A DNA stretch of 64,000 nucleotides from NCBI RefSeq assembly GCF_001511835.1, contig NZ_LN997848.1, positions 124,001-188,000 on the forward strand, in the 5' to 3' direction. Source of the stretch: Magnetospirillum sp. XM-1 (GTDB taxonomy: Bacteria > Pseudomonadota > Alphaproteobacteria > Rhodospirillales > Magnetospirillaceae). Under the pieces are notes generated by a model, which was not told where the DNA came from, did not search any database, and saw only the letters and a program-made list of their open reading frames with translations. Below are positions 18,678 through 29,149 of this stretch, piece after piece; position 1 is the stretch's first letter; each line of letters begins with the position of its first letter. Both the position numbers and the translations under genes were made by a program.

Positions 18678-19866
18678 TGGGATAGACCTCTTCGCGCCAG
18701 CGGCGGCCGTTGAAGACGCCATAATGGCCCACCTTGGACTGCAGGTGGTAGCGCTGCTTCTCGGGCGCCAGGTTGACGCACAGATCGTGGGCCGCCTTGG
18801 TCTGGCCGACGCCGGTGATGTCGTCCTTCTCGCCCTCGATGGTCATCAGGGCGGTGTGGCGGATGGCGCCGGGATCGACCTTGCGGCCGCGCGACACCAT
18901 GACGCCGCGGGGCAGGTGGTGCTCCTGGAACACCTTGCGGATGGTCTCCAGGTAGTAATTGGCCGGCAGGTCCATCACCGACAGGTACTCGTCGTAGAAC
19001 TCGCGGTGCTGGGCGGCGGAATCGCCGTCGCCCTTGACCATGTTCTGGTAGAGCTTGACGTGCTCGCCCACGTGGCGCTCGAGATTCATGCTCATGAAGC
19101 CGTGCAGCTGCAGGAAGCCGGGATAGACCTTGCGGCCGTGGCCGGGATAATTCATGGGCACCGAGTGGATCACCGTGCGCTCGAACCACGAATGGGGCTT
19201 GTGGGTGGCGACGTCGTTGACCTTGGTGGGATTGACGCGGGTGTCGATGGGACCGCCCATCATCAGCATGGAGCGCGGCTGGTTGGGGTTGCCCTCGGCG
19301 GCCATCAGCGACACGGCGCACAGCATGGGCACCGACGGCTGGCACACGGCCATGACGTGGGTGTCGGGCCCCAGGAATTCCATGAACTCCACCAGCAGGT
19401 CGATGTAGTCGTCCAGGGTGAAGTCGCCCTTGGCCAGCGGCACGTTGCGGGCGTCGATCCAATCGGTGATGTAGACGTCATGCTCGTGCAGCATGGTCTC
19501 CACCGTGCCGCGCAGCAGGGTGGCGAAATGGCCCGACATGGGGGCCAGCAGCAGCACCTTGGGGTCGTTGCGCCCTTCGACGTTGCGCTTGAAGTGCAGC
19601 AGATTGCAGAAGGGGGTCTCGTGGGCCACCTGCTCGACCACGCTCACCGTCTCGCCGTCCACCGTGGTGGTGTGCAGGTTGAAGGGCGGCTTGGGATAGC
19701 GCCGCGTGGTCCGCTCCACCAGTTCCGCCGTCGCCGCCACCGTGCGGCCGAACTTGGTGTAGGCCATGGGCACCCAGGGATGGCTGTACACCGACTGCAT
19801 GGCCTCGGCCAGCATGCGCATGGGGGCGAAAGCGTGGTGCTGCATTTCGTGCAAGTGATAGAGCAT
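18640..19866 (-). CDS. phaZ: Intracellular polyhydroxybutyrate depolymerase (PhaZ1-like)
   Basis: A 408-residue cytoplasmic enzyme that mobilises stored PHB granules. It starts [15 protein letters not shown], as in intracellular depolymerases, and lacks a signal peptide. The nucleophile elbow reads VCQPSVP with Cys near 174 in place of the lipase-box Ser, the arrangement known from Ralstonia PhaZ1. [11 protein letters not shown] and the C-terminal [13 protein letters not shown] region (catalytic His) are also present. The ATG at 19866 matches the family start; 19905 is an upstream alternative. The downstream UPF0260 gene overlaps its end. Confidence 0.9.
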   Translation of the reverse strand: MLYHLHEMQHHAFAPMRMLAEAMQSVYSHPWVPMAYTKFGRTVAATAELVERTTRRYPKPPFNLHTTTVDGETVSVVEQVAHETPFCNLLHFKRNVEGRNDPKVLLLAPMSGHFATLLRGTVETMLHEHDVYITDWIDARNVPLAKGDFTLDDYIDLLVEFMEFLGPDTHVMAVCQPSVPMLCAVSLMAAEGNPNQPRSMLMMGGPIDTRVNPTKVNDVATHKPHSWFERTVIHSVPMNYPGHGRKVYPGFLQLHGFMSMNLERHVGEHVKLYQNMVKGDGDSAAQHREFYDEYLSVMDLPANYYLETIRKVFQEHHLPRGVMVSRGRKVDPGAIRHTALMTIEGEKDDITGVGQTKAAHDLCVNLAPEKQRYHLQSKVGHYGVFNGRRWREEVYPNVREFIRQHDRG

Positions 19867-20008
19867 GTCCGTCGATCCCAGGCTGGTTGGAACGGTGGCG
19901 TGCATTTTTGTTACAGGCGAGCGACAATCCTCGCAACAAAATTATTCTGCACTATGGTGCAGAATTCACCTTGACCCTGGAATGATTTCATGCTGCGCCG
20001 CAGCAAGT

Positions 20009-21334
20009 TCAAGGGGCAGCCGCGTCGATCAGATGGACGAAGGATCCGCAGACCCGCCCCTCGGCCAGCCCGGCCCGGCCCAGCGGAGCGCCCGGCGCGT
20101 CGGAGACGGCAAACAGCGGCGCCCCCTCCTCGGCCAGGATGGAGGCGTAGTGGAATTCGTGGCCGCGAAAGGCCTCACCGCTCCGGCCCAGCGCCCCATC
20201 GGCGGCCAGGGTGGCCCGGCGATAGCCCAGATGCAGCTTCCGCTTGGCGAAGGAGGTTTCCAGGCCCAGCAACCCGGCCATGGGATGGCGCCCCCCCTGG
20301 GCGTCCTCCATTCCCCGCCCCAGCACCATGTAGCCGCCGCACTCGCCATAGAGCACCGCGCCCCGCGCCGCCGCGTGGCGCAAGCCCCCCAGGAAGCCGG
20401 CATTGCCCGCCAGCAGGCCGGCATGCAGCTCAGGGTAGCCACCCGGCAGATAGACCGCGTCGGCGGACCCGTCCGGTCCCTGGTCGGCCAGGGGAGAGAA
20501 GAAGGAAAGCTCGGCCCCGGCCTCCCGCCAGCCTTCCAGCAAGGCGGGATAGGCGAAGGCGAAGGCGGTGTCGCGGGCCACGGCGATGCGGGCACCCAAG
20601 GGCGGCACCATGGCGGTCCCCGCGCCCCCCGCCAGCCGGGACGGCTCGGCCAGGGCGACCAGCCCGTCCACGTCCAGATGCCGCTCCACCAGGGCGGCAG
20701 CGCCGTCGAGAAAGGCCTGGAGGTCGGCGCGCTCGGCCGCCTGGACCAGCCCCAGATGGCGCGACGGCGTCTCGAGGCCCGACGAAGGCGGCAGGAAGCC
20801 CAGCAGGCGGATGTCCGGGCAGGCGATGGAACAGGCCGCCCGGATGGCCGCCTTGTGCTTGTCGCCCACGACCCGGTTGAAGATCACGCCCCGGATGCGC
20901 ACATCGGGCCGGAGATTGGCGAAGCCGGCCAGCACGGCGGCCGCCGAGCCGGTCATGCCCCGGCCGTCGACGACCAGCGCCACCGGCCAGCCGGTCATGG
21001 CCGCCAGATCGGCGGTGCTGCCGTCGGCCTGTCCGGCCGGCACGAAGGCGCCGTCGAACAGCCCCATCACGCCTTCGCAGACCAGCAGGTCGGCGCCGGC
21101 GCCCGCCTGGGCCGCCAGGGCGCCCAGGGTAAGGGCGCGCATGGCCCAGGAATCCAGGTTGTAGCAGGCCCGCCCCGAGGCGGCGGCGTGGAAGGCCGGG
21201 TCGATATAGTCCGGGCCGACCTTGGCCGAACCCACCGCCAGCCCGCGCCCCGCCAGCAGGCGCAACAGACCCAGCGTCAGGGTGGTCTTGCCGCTGCCCG
21301 AGGCGGGCGCGGCGATGATCAGACCTTTAACCAA
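20009..21334 (-). CDS. cobB: Cobyrinic acid a,c-diamide synthase (CobB/CbiA family)
   Basis: ATP-dependent glutamine amidotransferase that amidates the a and c side chains in corrin synthesis (hydrogenobyrinate in the aerobic route). The 441 residues begin with a P-loop [17 protein letters not shown], followed by KVGPDYIDPAFH, which is diagnostic for CobB/CbiA. The C-terminal class I amidotransferase-like domain contains YLPGGYPELHAG and YGECGGYMVLG with the nucleophilic Cys. Its start overlaps the sco1 stop by 8 bases, so it belongs to the same minus-strand operon as cobA and cobM. Confidence 0.93.
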   Translation of the reverse strand: MVKGLIIAAPASGSGKTTLTLGLLRLLAGRGLAVGSAKVGPDYIDPAFHAAASGRACYNLDSWAMRALTLGALAAQAGAGADLLVCEGVMGLFDGAFVPAGQADGSTADLAAMTGWPVALVVDGRGMTGSAAAVLAGFANLRPDVRIRGVIFNRVVGDKHKAAIRAACSIACPDIRLLGFLPPSSGLETPSRHLGLVQAAERADLQAFLDGAAALVERHLDVDGLVALAEPSRLAGGAGTAMVPPLGARIAVARDTAFAFAYPALLEGWREAGAELSFFSPLADQGPDGSADAVYLPGGYPELHAGLLAGNAGFLGGLRHAAARGAVLYGECGGYMVLGRGMEDAQGGRHPMAGLLGLETSFAKRKLHLGYRRATLAADGALGRSGEAFRGHEFHYASILAEEGAPLFAVSDAPGAPLGRAGLAEGRVCGSFVHLIDAAAP

Positions 21335-21929
21335 CGTGCTTCTTCAGCCCCGCCGCCAAATCGTCCACCGAGATGCCGTGGGTGAAGTGGGCCACGAATT
21401 TGCCGTCGGGTCCCATCAGGTAAAGGATGGCCGAATGGTCCACGGTGTAATGCTCGGGGCGGTCGCCCTTGACCTTGGCGGCGTAGACCTTGAACTCCTT
21501 GGCCACCTTGGCCACCTCGTCCGGGCTGCCGGTCAGGCCGACGATGTCGGGGGAGAAGGCACCGACATATTCCTTCATCACCGCCACGGTGTCGCGCTCG
21601 GGATCGACGGTGACGAAGATCGGCACCACCTTCTTGGCATAGCTGGGCCCCAGCTTCTCCATCACCGCCGTCACCGTCGACAGCGTGGTCGGGCAGACGT
21701 CGGGGCAGAAGGTGTAGCCGAAGAAGATCAGCATGTAGCGATTGCGGAAATCGCGGTCGCTCACCGCCTTGCCGTTATGGTCGGTCAGCTGGAAAGGTCC
21801 GCCGATGGCCGGAATCGCCTTGGCGCCTTCGGAATTCTGGCCGCTCCAGATCACCAGACGGACGCCGAGAACCACGAAGGCGACGACGATCACCGCCATC
21901 AGGGCCAGCAGGCTGCGCGAGAACTTCAT
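21327..21929 (-). CDS. SCO1/SenC family copper chaperone
   Basis: A 200-residue membrane-anchored thioredoxin-fold protein that delivers copper to the CuA site of cytochrome oxidase. One N-terminal membrane helix (about residues 7-28) is followed by the copper motif FCPDVCP (Cys75 and Cys79) and a distal His in YTVDHSAIL. The start at 21929 (MKFSRSLL) fits the membrane anchor; an ATG at 21956 overlaps the upstream gene. It lies between a TauE/SafE-like membrane protein, also common near oxidase genes, and cobB. Confidence 0.92.
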   Translation of the reverse strand: MKFSRSLLALMAVIVVAFVVLGVRLVIWSGQNSEGAKAIPAIGGPFQLTDHNGKAVSDRDFRNRYMLIFFGYTFCPDVCPTTLSTVTAVMEKLGPSYAKKVVPIFVTVDPERDTVAVMKEYVGAFSPDIVGLTGSPDEVAKVAKEFKVYAAKVKGDRPEHYTVDHSAILYLMGPDGKFVAHFTHGISVDDLAAGLKKHVG

Positions 21930-21945
21930 CCCTAGTCTCTCCGTA

Positions 21946-22713
21946 TCAGGAAGCAAGAAGCTGCCAGGCCATGAAGCCCAGCATCCCCGCGTTCAGAACC
22001 AACAAGGCGGGCGCCGCCCGCAACAGCGGGGCCCGCCAATGGGACAAGGCCGCCTGCCCCACCGCCGCCACCAGAACCAGCATGGGCACCGTTCCGGCCC
22101 AGAAGGCCAGCATGCCGAAGGCGCCGGCCACCGGATTGCCGCCCGCCGCCGCCGCCGCCAGGGCGGCGTACAGCAAGCCGCAGGGAATGAACCCCAGCAT
22201 GATCCCCAGCGCCCAGCCGCGCAGCCCGAAGGGGCGCGCGAACAGCGGCCCGGCCATGCGGCCGACCGCCCGGGCCCAGGCACTTTCGCCGCCGCGTCCG
22301 GCCAGCGCCTTGATCCCGGGCAAGGCCATGGCCAGCAACAGCAAGGCCGCCACGCCCAACAGCAGCGCGGCCAGCAGCCGGAACGAGGCCGCCCCCCCCA
22401 GAATGCCGCCGAAGGTCGCCGCCACGGCGCCCAGCGCACCATAGGTGGTAGCGCGCCCCAGATGATACGGCAGCAGGGCGGCGCCCGCCAGCCGCCGCAT
22501 CTCGGTCATGCGCTCGAGCGGAATGGCTTCGAGCCTTGCCGCGCATTGCGACAGCACGAAGGGCCCACACATGCCGGCGCAATGGGTCAGGCTGCCCACC
22601 AGACCGGTGACGAACAGGCCGAGGATCAGGTTCTCGCGCCCGTCGACGCCGACCTTGCAGATGCCGATACCGGCATGGGCCAGATCGGTCAGCAGTTCGA
22701 TCACGGAATCCAC
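21946..22713 (-). CDS. TauE/SafE (UreH-like) membrane protein with paired cysteine motifs
   Basis: A 255-residue, roughly six-helix inner-membrane protein. Two internally related halves carry HCAGMCGPFVLS near residue 45 and GFIPCGLLYAAL near 180, the signatures of the sulfite-exporter-like family often linked to cytochrome oxidase maturation and copper handling. The transported substrate is not known. It ends just upstream of the Sco1 gene, and its start overlaps the cobA stop by 13 bases, placing it in the same transcription unit. Confidence 0.78.
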   Translation of the reverse strand: MDSVIELLTDLAHAGIGICKVGVDGRENLILGLFVTGLVGSLTHCAGMCGPFVLSQCAARLEAIPLERMTEMRRLAGAALLPYHLGRATTYGALGAVAATFGGILGGAASFRLLAALLLGVAALLLLAMALPGIKALAGRGGESAWARAVGRMAGPLFARPFGLRGWALGIMLGFIPCGLLYAALAAAAAGGNPVAGAFGMLAFWAGTVPMLVLVAAVGQAALSHWRAPLLRAAPALLVLNAGMLGFMAWQLLAS

Positions 22714-23480
22714 CAGTCCAACTGGCGGCGTAACTCGACCACCGGCCCCACCACCAGCAAGGCCGGAGGCTTGAGGCCGGCCCGCTCCACCGCCCCCGCC
22801 GCCTCGGCCAGAGTGGTCTCCAGCACGCTTTGGCGGGGCGTGGCGGCGTTGCAGACCACCGCCACCGCCTCGTCCGCCTTGCGGCCCGCCGCCATCAGGC
22901 GTCCCGTCAAAAGGTCCAGGTGCTTCAGGCCCATGTAGAACACCAGGACGGGTGCGCCGCGCGCCAGGGCGTTCCAGTCGAATTCGTCGGGGATCTCGCC
23001 GTCGGGGCCGTGGCCGGTGACGAAGGCCACCGCCGCATTGGTCTCCTTGGCGGTGACGGGAATGCCGGCATAGGCCAGCCCGCCGATGCCCGCCGTGATG
23101 CCCGGCACGATGCGGAAAGGCACGCCCGCCGCCACCAGGGCCAGGGCCTCTTCCGGCCCGCGCCCGAAGACGAAGGGATCGCCGCCCTTGAGCCGCAGCA
23201 CCCTCTTGCCCGCCCGGGCCAGCTCGATCAGCCGCGCCGTGATGTCGGTCTGCCGCGCCGAAGCCTCACCGCCGCGCTTGCCCATGGACTCGATTGCGGC
23301 TTCGGCGGGAATGAGCGCCAGGATGCGGGCATCGACCAGGGCGTCGTGAACCACCACGTCGGCGGATTTCAGCGCGTGCAGCGCCAGCAGGGTCAGCAGG
23401 CCGGGATCGCCGGGGCCGGCGCCCGCCAGCCACACCGAGCCGGGTTCGAAAACGGGAAGGTCGAAAGGCAGGTCGAGCAT
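22701..23480 (-). CDS. cobA: Uroporphyrinogen-III C-methyltransferase (SUMT)
   Basis: Methylates uroporphyrinogen III at C2 and C7 with S-adenosylmethionine to give precorrin-2, the entry point for cobalamin and also siroheme, which NirB in this window requires. The 259-residue protein has the family motifs VWLAGAGPGDPGLLTLLA, the LKGGDPFVFGRG loop, and VPFRIVPGITAGIGG. The ATG at 23480 was chosen over an upstream extension to 23561. It follows cobM with a 37-base gap on the same strand. There is no fused CysG dehydrogenase/ferrochelatase domain. Confidence 0.93.
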   Translation of the reverse strand: MLDLPFDLPVFEPGSVWLAGAGPGDPGLLTLLALHALKSADVVVHDALVDARILALIPAEAAIESMGKRGGEASARQTDITARLIELARAGKRVLRLKGGDPFVFGRGPEEALALVAAGVPFRIVPGITAGIGGLAYAGIPVTAKETNAAVAFVTGHGPDGEIPDEFDWNALARGAPVLVFYMGLKHLDLLTGRLMAAGRKADEAVAVVCNAATPRQSVLETTLAEAAGAVERAGLKPPALLVVGPVVELRRQLDWWIP

Positions 23481-23517
23481 GGTGGCCCGTACTATAGGAC
23501 GTTGTTTGGTCCGAGTC

Positions 23518-24279
23518 TTATCCCTTCGCGGGACGCAGGACGTGGGTATGGTCCTCGGCATAAAGACGCGAATCGGTGAATTCGGCGCCCCCCAGAACCC
23601 GCCCCACCAGAATGAGCGCGGTGCGGGTCAGCCCCGCCGCCTTCACCTTGTCGCGGATGTCGGAAAGCGTGCCCCGGATGAAGCTCTGGTCCGGCCAGCC
23701 CACCCGGAAGGCCACCACCACCGGGCAATCCGCGCCGTAAAGGGGGGACAGTTCCTTGACCACATGGGCCAGGTTGCTCACCGACAGATGGATGGCCAGC
23801 GTCGCGCCGCTTTTGCCCAGGGTCGCCAGATCCTCGTTGTTGGGCATGGCCGACGAACGCACCGACGTCCGGGTCAGGATCACCGTCTGGCTGATGTCGG
23901 GCAGGGTCAGCTCGGTGGAGAGCGCGGCGGCGGCAGCCGCGAAGGCGGGCACGCCCGGCGTCACGTCATAGGGAATGCCCAGCGCATCCAGGCGGCGCAT
24001 CTGCTCGGCGATGGCGCCGTAGATGGACGGGTCGCCGGAATGGACGCGGGCCACGTCATGGCCCTTGGCGTGGGCGGCCTCGATCTCGGCGACGATCTCG
24101 TCCAGGTTCAAGGGCGCGGTGTCGACCACCCGGGCGTCGGCCTTGGCCTCGGCGACGATCTCGGGCGGCACCAGCGAGCCGGCGTACAGCACCACGGGAC
24201 AGCGGCGGATCAGGTTCAGCCCCCGCACCGTGATCAGGTCGGGAGCGCCGGGACCGGCGCCGATGAAATGGACGGTCAT
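23518..24279 (-). CDS. cobM: Precorrin-4 C11-methyltransferase
   Basis: SAM-dependent methyltransferase of the aerobic cobalamin route that methylates C11 of precorrin-4. The 253 residues start MTVHFIGAGPGAPDLITVRG and contain VARVHSGDPSIYGAIAEQM, YDVTPGVPAFAAAAAAL and TVILTRTS, all typical of CobM/CbiF. It heads the minus-strand run cobM, cobA, membrane protein, sco1, cobB. The palindromic element at 24298 lies between it and the upstream pgk gene. Confidence 0.93.
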   Translation of the reverse strand: MTVHFIGAGPGAPDLITVRGLNLIRRCPVVLYAGSLVPPEIVAEAKADARVVDTAPLNLDEIVAEIEAAHAKGHDVARVHSGDPSIYGAIAEQMRRLDALGIPYDVTPGVPAFAAAAAALSTELTLPDISQTVILTRTSVRSSAMPNNEDLATLGKSGATLAIHLSVSNLAHVVKELSPLYGADCPVVVAFRVGWPDQSFIRGTLSDIRDKVKAAGLTRTALILVGRVLGGAEFTDSRLYAEDHTHVLRPAKG

Positions 24280-24297
24280 GAACTACCTTCCGAAAAT

Positions 24298-24357
24298 CGT
24301 CATGGCCGGGCTTGGCCCGGCCATCCATGGACCCCCAGGCCAAGCCCGGGGGTGACG
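24298..24357. repeat. Palindromic REP-like element with three nested arms
   Basis: Outer arms CGTCA (24298-24302) and TGACG (24353-24357) enclose two hairpins: ATGGCCGGGC-TTG-GCCCGGCCAT at 24302-24324, and CCCCC-A-GGC-caa-GCC-C-GGGGG at 24332-24352. The whole can fold as a three-way junction. Similar extragenic palindromes are common in Rhodospirillales and Bradyrhizobium-type genomes. It lies between pgk and cobM and may also act as a terminator for pgk, because the minus strand continues into ATTTTC. Confidence 0.6.
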
Positions 24358-24367
24358 ATGAATAAAC

Positions 24368-25615
24368 TCAGCCGCAGCCGCCGACGCCGCCGGCGCCGCA
24401 GCCGCAACCGGTGCCGCGCACCTGGTCGGGCTGGACGTGCAGGGCGGCCACGCCGGGCAGCTCCTTGCCTTCCAGCCATTCCAGGAAGGCGCCGCCGGCG
24501 GTGGAGATGTAGGAGAACTTCTCCTCCACGCCCGCCTTGGCCAGGGCCGAGACGGTATCGCCGCCACCGCCCACGGTGAGCAGCTTGCCCTTGGCGGTGA
24601 GCGCGGCGGCCGCCTGGGCCACGGCATTGGTGGCCTTGTCGAAGGGCGCGATCTCGAAGGCGCCCAGCGGGCCGTTCCACACCAGGGTCTTGCAGCTTTC
24701 CAGCAGCTTGACCACCGCCTCGGCCGAAGCCGGGCCGGCGTCGAGGATCATCTTGTCCTCGGGCACGGCATCGACGCTGACCACGGCGTTGGCGGCATTC
24801 TCGGCGAACTCGCCCGCCACCACCGCGTCGGTGGGCAGCACGATGCGGCACTTGGCCGCCTCGGCCTTCTTGATGATCTCGCGCGCGGTGTCGGCCAGAT
24901 CCTTCTCGCACAGGGACTTGCCCACGGCCTTGCCTTGCGCGAACAGGAAGGTGTTGGCCATGCCGCCGCCGATGATCAGGTAGTCCACCTTGCTCACCAG
25001 GTTGCCCAGCAGGTCCAGCTTGGTGGAAACCTTGGCGCCACCGACGATGGCGGCCACCGGCTTCTCGGGGGCTTCCAGCGCACGACCCAGCGCTTCCAGC
25101 TCGGCCTGCATCAGGCGGCCGGCGGCGGCCGGCAGCAGATGCGCCAGACCCTCGGTGGAGGCGTGCGCCCGGTGCGCGGTCGAAAAGGCGTCGTTGACAT
25201 AGGCGTCGCCCAGGGCGGCCAGCGCCTTGGCGAAGGCGGGATCGTTCTTCTCTTCCTCGGGATGGAAGCGGACGTTTTCCAGCAGGGCGATGTCGCCGTC
25301 CTTCATGGAGGCGATCAGCTTCTCGGCGTCCGGCCCGATGCAGTCGTCGGCCCAGGCCACATTCTTGCCCACCGCCTTGGCCAGCGGCTCGACCAGCAGC
25401 TTCTGCGAGTACTTGTCCTCGCGCCCCTTGGGGCGGCCGAAATGGGTCAGCACGATGACCTTGGCGCCCTTGGCGGCCAACTGGATCAGCGTGGCGGCCG
25501 AGCGGTCGATGCGGGTGGTGTCGGTAACCTTGCCGTCCTTGGCAGGAACGTTGAGGTCGGCGCGCACCAGCACCCGCTTGCCCTGGACGTCCAGCTTGTC
25601 GATGGTCCGGAACAT
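24368..25615 (-). CDS. pgk: Phosphoglycerate kinase
   Basis: Catalyses reversible phosphoryl transfer between 1,3-bisphosphoglycerate and ADP. The 415-residue protein contains [18 protein letters not shown] near the N-terminus, [10 protein letters not shown], the nucleotide-site [17 protein letters not shown] and the C-terminal [16 protein letters not shown] loop. It is longer than the usual 390-400 residues because it ends in a Gly/Cys-rich tail ([16 protein letters not shown]). It lies downstream of gap on the same strand, separated by 71 bases with a strong hairpin, forming a gap-pgk glycolytic pair. Confidence 0.97.
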   Translation of the reverse strand: MFRTIDKLDVQGKRVLVRADLNVPAKDGKVTDTTRIDRSAATLIQLAAKGAKVIVLTHFGRPKGREDKYSQKLLVEPLAKAVGKNVAWADDCIGPDAEKLIASMKDGDIALLENVRFHPEEEKNDPAFAKALAALGDAYVNDAFSTAHRAHASTEGLAHLLPAAAGRLMQAELEALGRALEAPEKPVAAIVGGAKVSTKLDLLGNLVSKVDYLIIGGGMANTFLFAQGKAVGKSLCEKDLADTAREIIKKAEAAKCRIVLPTDAVVAGEFAENAANAVVSVDAVPEDKMILDAGPASAEAVVKLLESCKTLVWNGPLGAFEIAPFDKATNAVAQAAAALTAKGKLLTVGGGGDTVSALAKAGVEEKFSYISTAGGAFLEWLEGKELPGVAALHVQPDQVRGTGCGCGAGGVGGCG

Positions 25616-25642
25616 GGAAGCTCCTTATGTCTGGAAGAAATT

Positions 25643-25669
25643 CGGGCGGAAGGGAGACCCTTCCGCCCG
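25643..25669 (-). terminator. Strong hairpin between gap and pgk
   Basis: A 12-bp stem CGGGCGGAAGGG (25643-25654) pairs with CCCTTCCGCCCG (25658-25669) around a three-base loop. It lies 18 bases after the gap stop on the minus strand. No clean T run follows, so it may be a weak terminator or a stabilising/processing element that sets different gap and pgk levels. Confidence 0.5.
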
Positions 25670-25686
25670 GACCGAAGCCATGCGGC

Positions 25687-26999
<1,313 letters not shown>

Positions 27000-27821
27000 A
27001 TGAAGATGCTGTTCGCGCGCCGCCCCATGCTCGCCCTGTCCCTGGCGGCCGGGCTGGCCGCCAGCCCGGCGTTCGCCGCCGACACCGTTGTCGCCAACGT
27101 CAACGGTTCTGACATCAAGATGTCGCAGCTGGCCGAATACGGCCGCCAGATGGGCCCCCAGGCCCCCTATGAAGCGGTGCTCGAGGTCGCCATCAACAAC
27201 CAGCTGGTCTACGAGCTGGCCAAGAAGGAAAAGATGGACGCCGACCCCGACGTCAAGGCGGCGCTGAAGCGGGTCGAGACCCAGCTGATGGCCCAGGCCC
27301 TGATGCAGAAGAAGGTGCGCGGCGCCGTCACCGACGAGGCGATCAAGGCCCGCTACGACATGGCGGTGAAGAACTTCGTGCCGCAGGAAGAAGTGCGCGC
27401 CCGCCACATCCTGGTGGAAACCGAGGAAGGCGCCCGCTCGATCATCGCCGACCTGGGCCGCGGCACCGATTTCGGCGAACTGGCCAAGAGCCGCTCCACC
27501 GACAAGGGTTCGGGCCAGATGGGCGGCGACCTCGGCTACTTCGTCAAGGAAGCCATGGTGCCGGAATTCTCGGCCGCCGCCTTCGCCATGCGCCCCGGCG
27601 AGGTCTCCAAGACCCCGGTGAAGAGCCAGTTCGGCTATCACATCATCAAGGTCGAGGACAAGCGCATGGCCTCGATCCCGCCCTTCGACCAGGCCAAGCC
27701 CGTGATCGCCCGGCAGATCGCCGAGGACATCCAGGAAAAGATGGTCGTCGATCTGCGTGAAAAGGCCAAGATCAAGCGGTTCAAGCCCGACGGCTCGCCG
27801 CTGGAAGCGGCCAAGAAGTAA
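27000..27821 (+). CDS. Periplasmic peptidyl-prolyl isomerase, parvulin (PpiC/PrsA) family
   Basis: A 273-residue folding factor. A signal peptide (MKMLFARRPMLALSLAAGL...AFA-AD, about 22 residues) directs it to the periplasm. The parvulin domain is clear: VRARHILVETEEGARS, then FGELAKSRSTDKGS, MGGDLGYFVKEAMVPEF and KTPVKSQFGYHIIKVED. Helical chaperone-like segments flank it. The ATG at 27000 is preceded by AAGGA. A terminator at 27834 separates it from argJ. It could assist outer-membrane protein folding. Confidence 0.9.
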   Translation: MKMLFARRPMLALSLAAGLAASPAFAADTVVANVNGSDIKMSQLAEYGRQMGPQAPYEAVLEVAINNQLVYELAKKEKMDADPDVKAALKRVETQLMAQALMQKKVRGAVTDEAIKARYDMAVKNFVPQEEVRARHILVETEEGARSIIADLGRGTDFGELAKSRSTDKGSGQMGGDLGYFVKEAMVPEFSAAAFAMRPGEVSKTPVKSQFGYHIIKVEDKRMASIPPFDQAKPVIARQIAEDIQEKMVVDLREKAKIKRFKPDGSPLEAAKK

Positions 27822-27833
27822 AAGCCTTAAACG

Positions 27834-27867
27834 GGCCCGGCCACTTAAACAAGCGGCCGGGCCTTTT
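27834..27867 (+). terminator. Intrinsic terminator after the parvulin gene
   Basis: GGCCCGGCC (27834-27842) pairs with GGCCGGGCC (27855-27863) around a 12-base loop and is followed by TTTT. It lies 12 bases after the parvulin stop and before argJ. Confidence 0.75.
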
Positions 27868-27897
27868 ACCTTTGCGAACTACGGAAAGCGCCCCGCC

Positions 27898-29130
27898 ATG
27901 AGCACCGCCATCTCCCCGCTTGCGCCCAAGAGCTTCCCCGACATGCCCGTCATCAAAGGCGTCCGGCTGGCCAGCCACGCCTGCGGCGTGCGATATGCCG
28001 GGCGCACCGATCTGCTGATGGTCGAGATGGACAAGGGCACGGCCGCCGCCGGCGTCTTCACCCGCTCGCTGACCGCGTCGGCCCCGGTGGAGTGGTGCCG
28101 CGCGGCCGTGTCCAAGGGCTCGGCCCGCGCCCTGGTGGTCAATTCCGGCAACGCCAACGCCTTCACCGGCTCGGTGGGCGTCGCCTCGGTCAAGCGCACG
28201 GTGGAGTCCACCGCCTCCCTGGTGGGCTGCAAGGAATCCGAGGTCTACATCGCGTCCACCGGCACCATCGGCGTGCGCCTGCCCGACGAGAAGATCACCG
28301 CCGCCCTGAGTGACGTGCGCGCCAAGCTCCAGCCCGGCAACTGGCTGGAAGCCGCCCAGGCGATCATGACCACCGACACATACCCCAAGGGCGCCACCCG
28401 CACCGCCATGATCGACGGCACCAAGGTGATCATCAACGGCATAGCCAAGGGCGCCGGCATGATCGCGCCCGACATGGCGACCATGCTGTCCTACGTCTTC
28501 ACCGACGCGGCTCTGCCGTCGGGCGTGCTGCAGGACCTGCTGTCCAAGGGCGTGGACAAGTCGTTCAATTCCATCACCGTGGATTCCGACACGTCGACCA
28601 GCGACACCCTGATGCTGTTCGCCACGGGTGCGGCCCGCAACACGGTGATCAAGGATTCCAAGGACAAGCGGCTGGCCGATTTCAAGGCCAAGCTGTTCGA
28701 CCTGCTGCTCGATCTGGCGCTGCAGGTGGTCAAGGACGGCGAGGGCGCCACCAAGTTCGTCACCATCCACGTGAGCGGTGCCGCCGGCAAGCGGGCGGCG
28801 CGCACCATCGGCATGTCCATCGCCAATTCCCCCCTGGTCAAGACCGCCATCGCCGGCGAGGACGCCAATTGGGGCCGCGTGGTGGCCGCGGTCGGCAAGG
28901 CGGGCGAGAAGGCCAACCGCGACAGGCTCTCCATCCGCATGGGCGGCGTGCTGGTCGCCGACAAGGGCGAGATGGCCCATGGCTACGACGAGGCGCCGGT
29001 GACCGCCCACTTCAAGGGCCAGGACATCGTCATCGAGGTCGATGTGGGCGTGGGCAAGGGCAAGGCGACCGTCTATACTTGCGATCTGACCCACGCATAT
29101 ATCGACATCAACGGGTCCTATCGGACCTGA
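27898..29130 (+). CDS. argJ: Bifunctional ornithine acetyltransferase / N-acetylglutamate synthase
   Basis: Recycles the acetyl group in arginine synthesis by transferring it from N-acetylornithine to glutamate. The 410-residue precursor carries the self-cleavage site in KGAGMIAPDMATMLS, cutting between Ala194 and Thr195; the new N-terminal Thr is the nucleophile. NSGNANAFTG, GEDANWGR and the terminal YTCDLTHAYIDINGSYRT also match the family. The ATG at 27898 opens the family N-terminus. A GNAT-NUDIX gene follows 19 bases later. Confidence 0.95.
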   Translation: MSTAISPLAPKSFPDMPVIKGVRLASHACGVRYAGRTDLLMVEMDKGTAAAGVFTRSLTASAPVEWCRAAVSKGSARALVVNSGNANAFTGSVGVASVKRTVESTASLVGCKESEVYIASTGTIGVRLPDEKITAALSDVRAKLQPGNWLEAAQAIMTTDTYPKGATRTAMIDGTKVIINGIAKGAGMIAPDMATMLSYVFTDAALPSGVLQDLLSKGVDKSFNSITVDSDTSTSDTLMLFATGAARNTVIKDSKDKRLADFKAKLFDLLLDLALQVVKDGEGATKFVTIHVSGAAGKRAARTIGMSIANSPLVKTAIAGEDANWGRVVAAVGKAGEKANRDRLSIRMGGVLVADKGEMAHGYDEAPVTAHFKGQDIVIEVDVGVGKGKATVYTCDLTHAYIDINGSYRT

Positions 29131-29149
29131 GGCAACGAAAGAGGGCATC

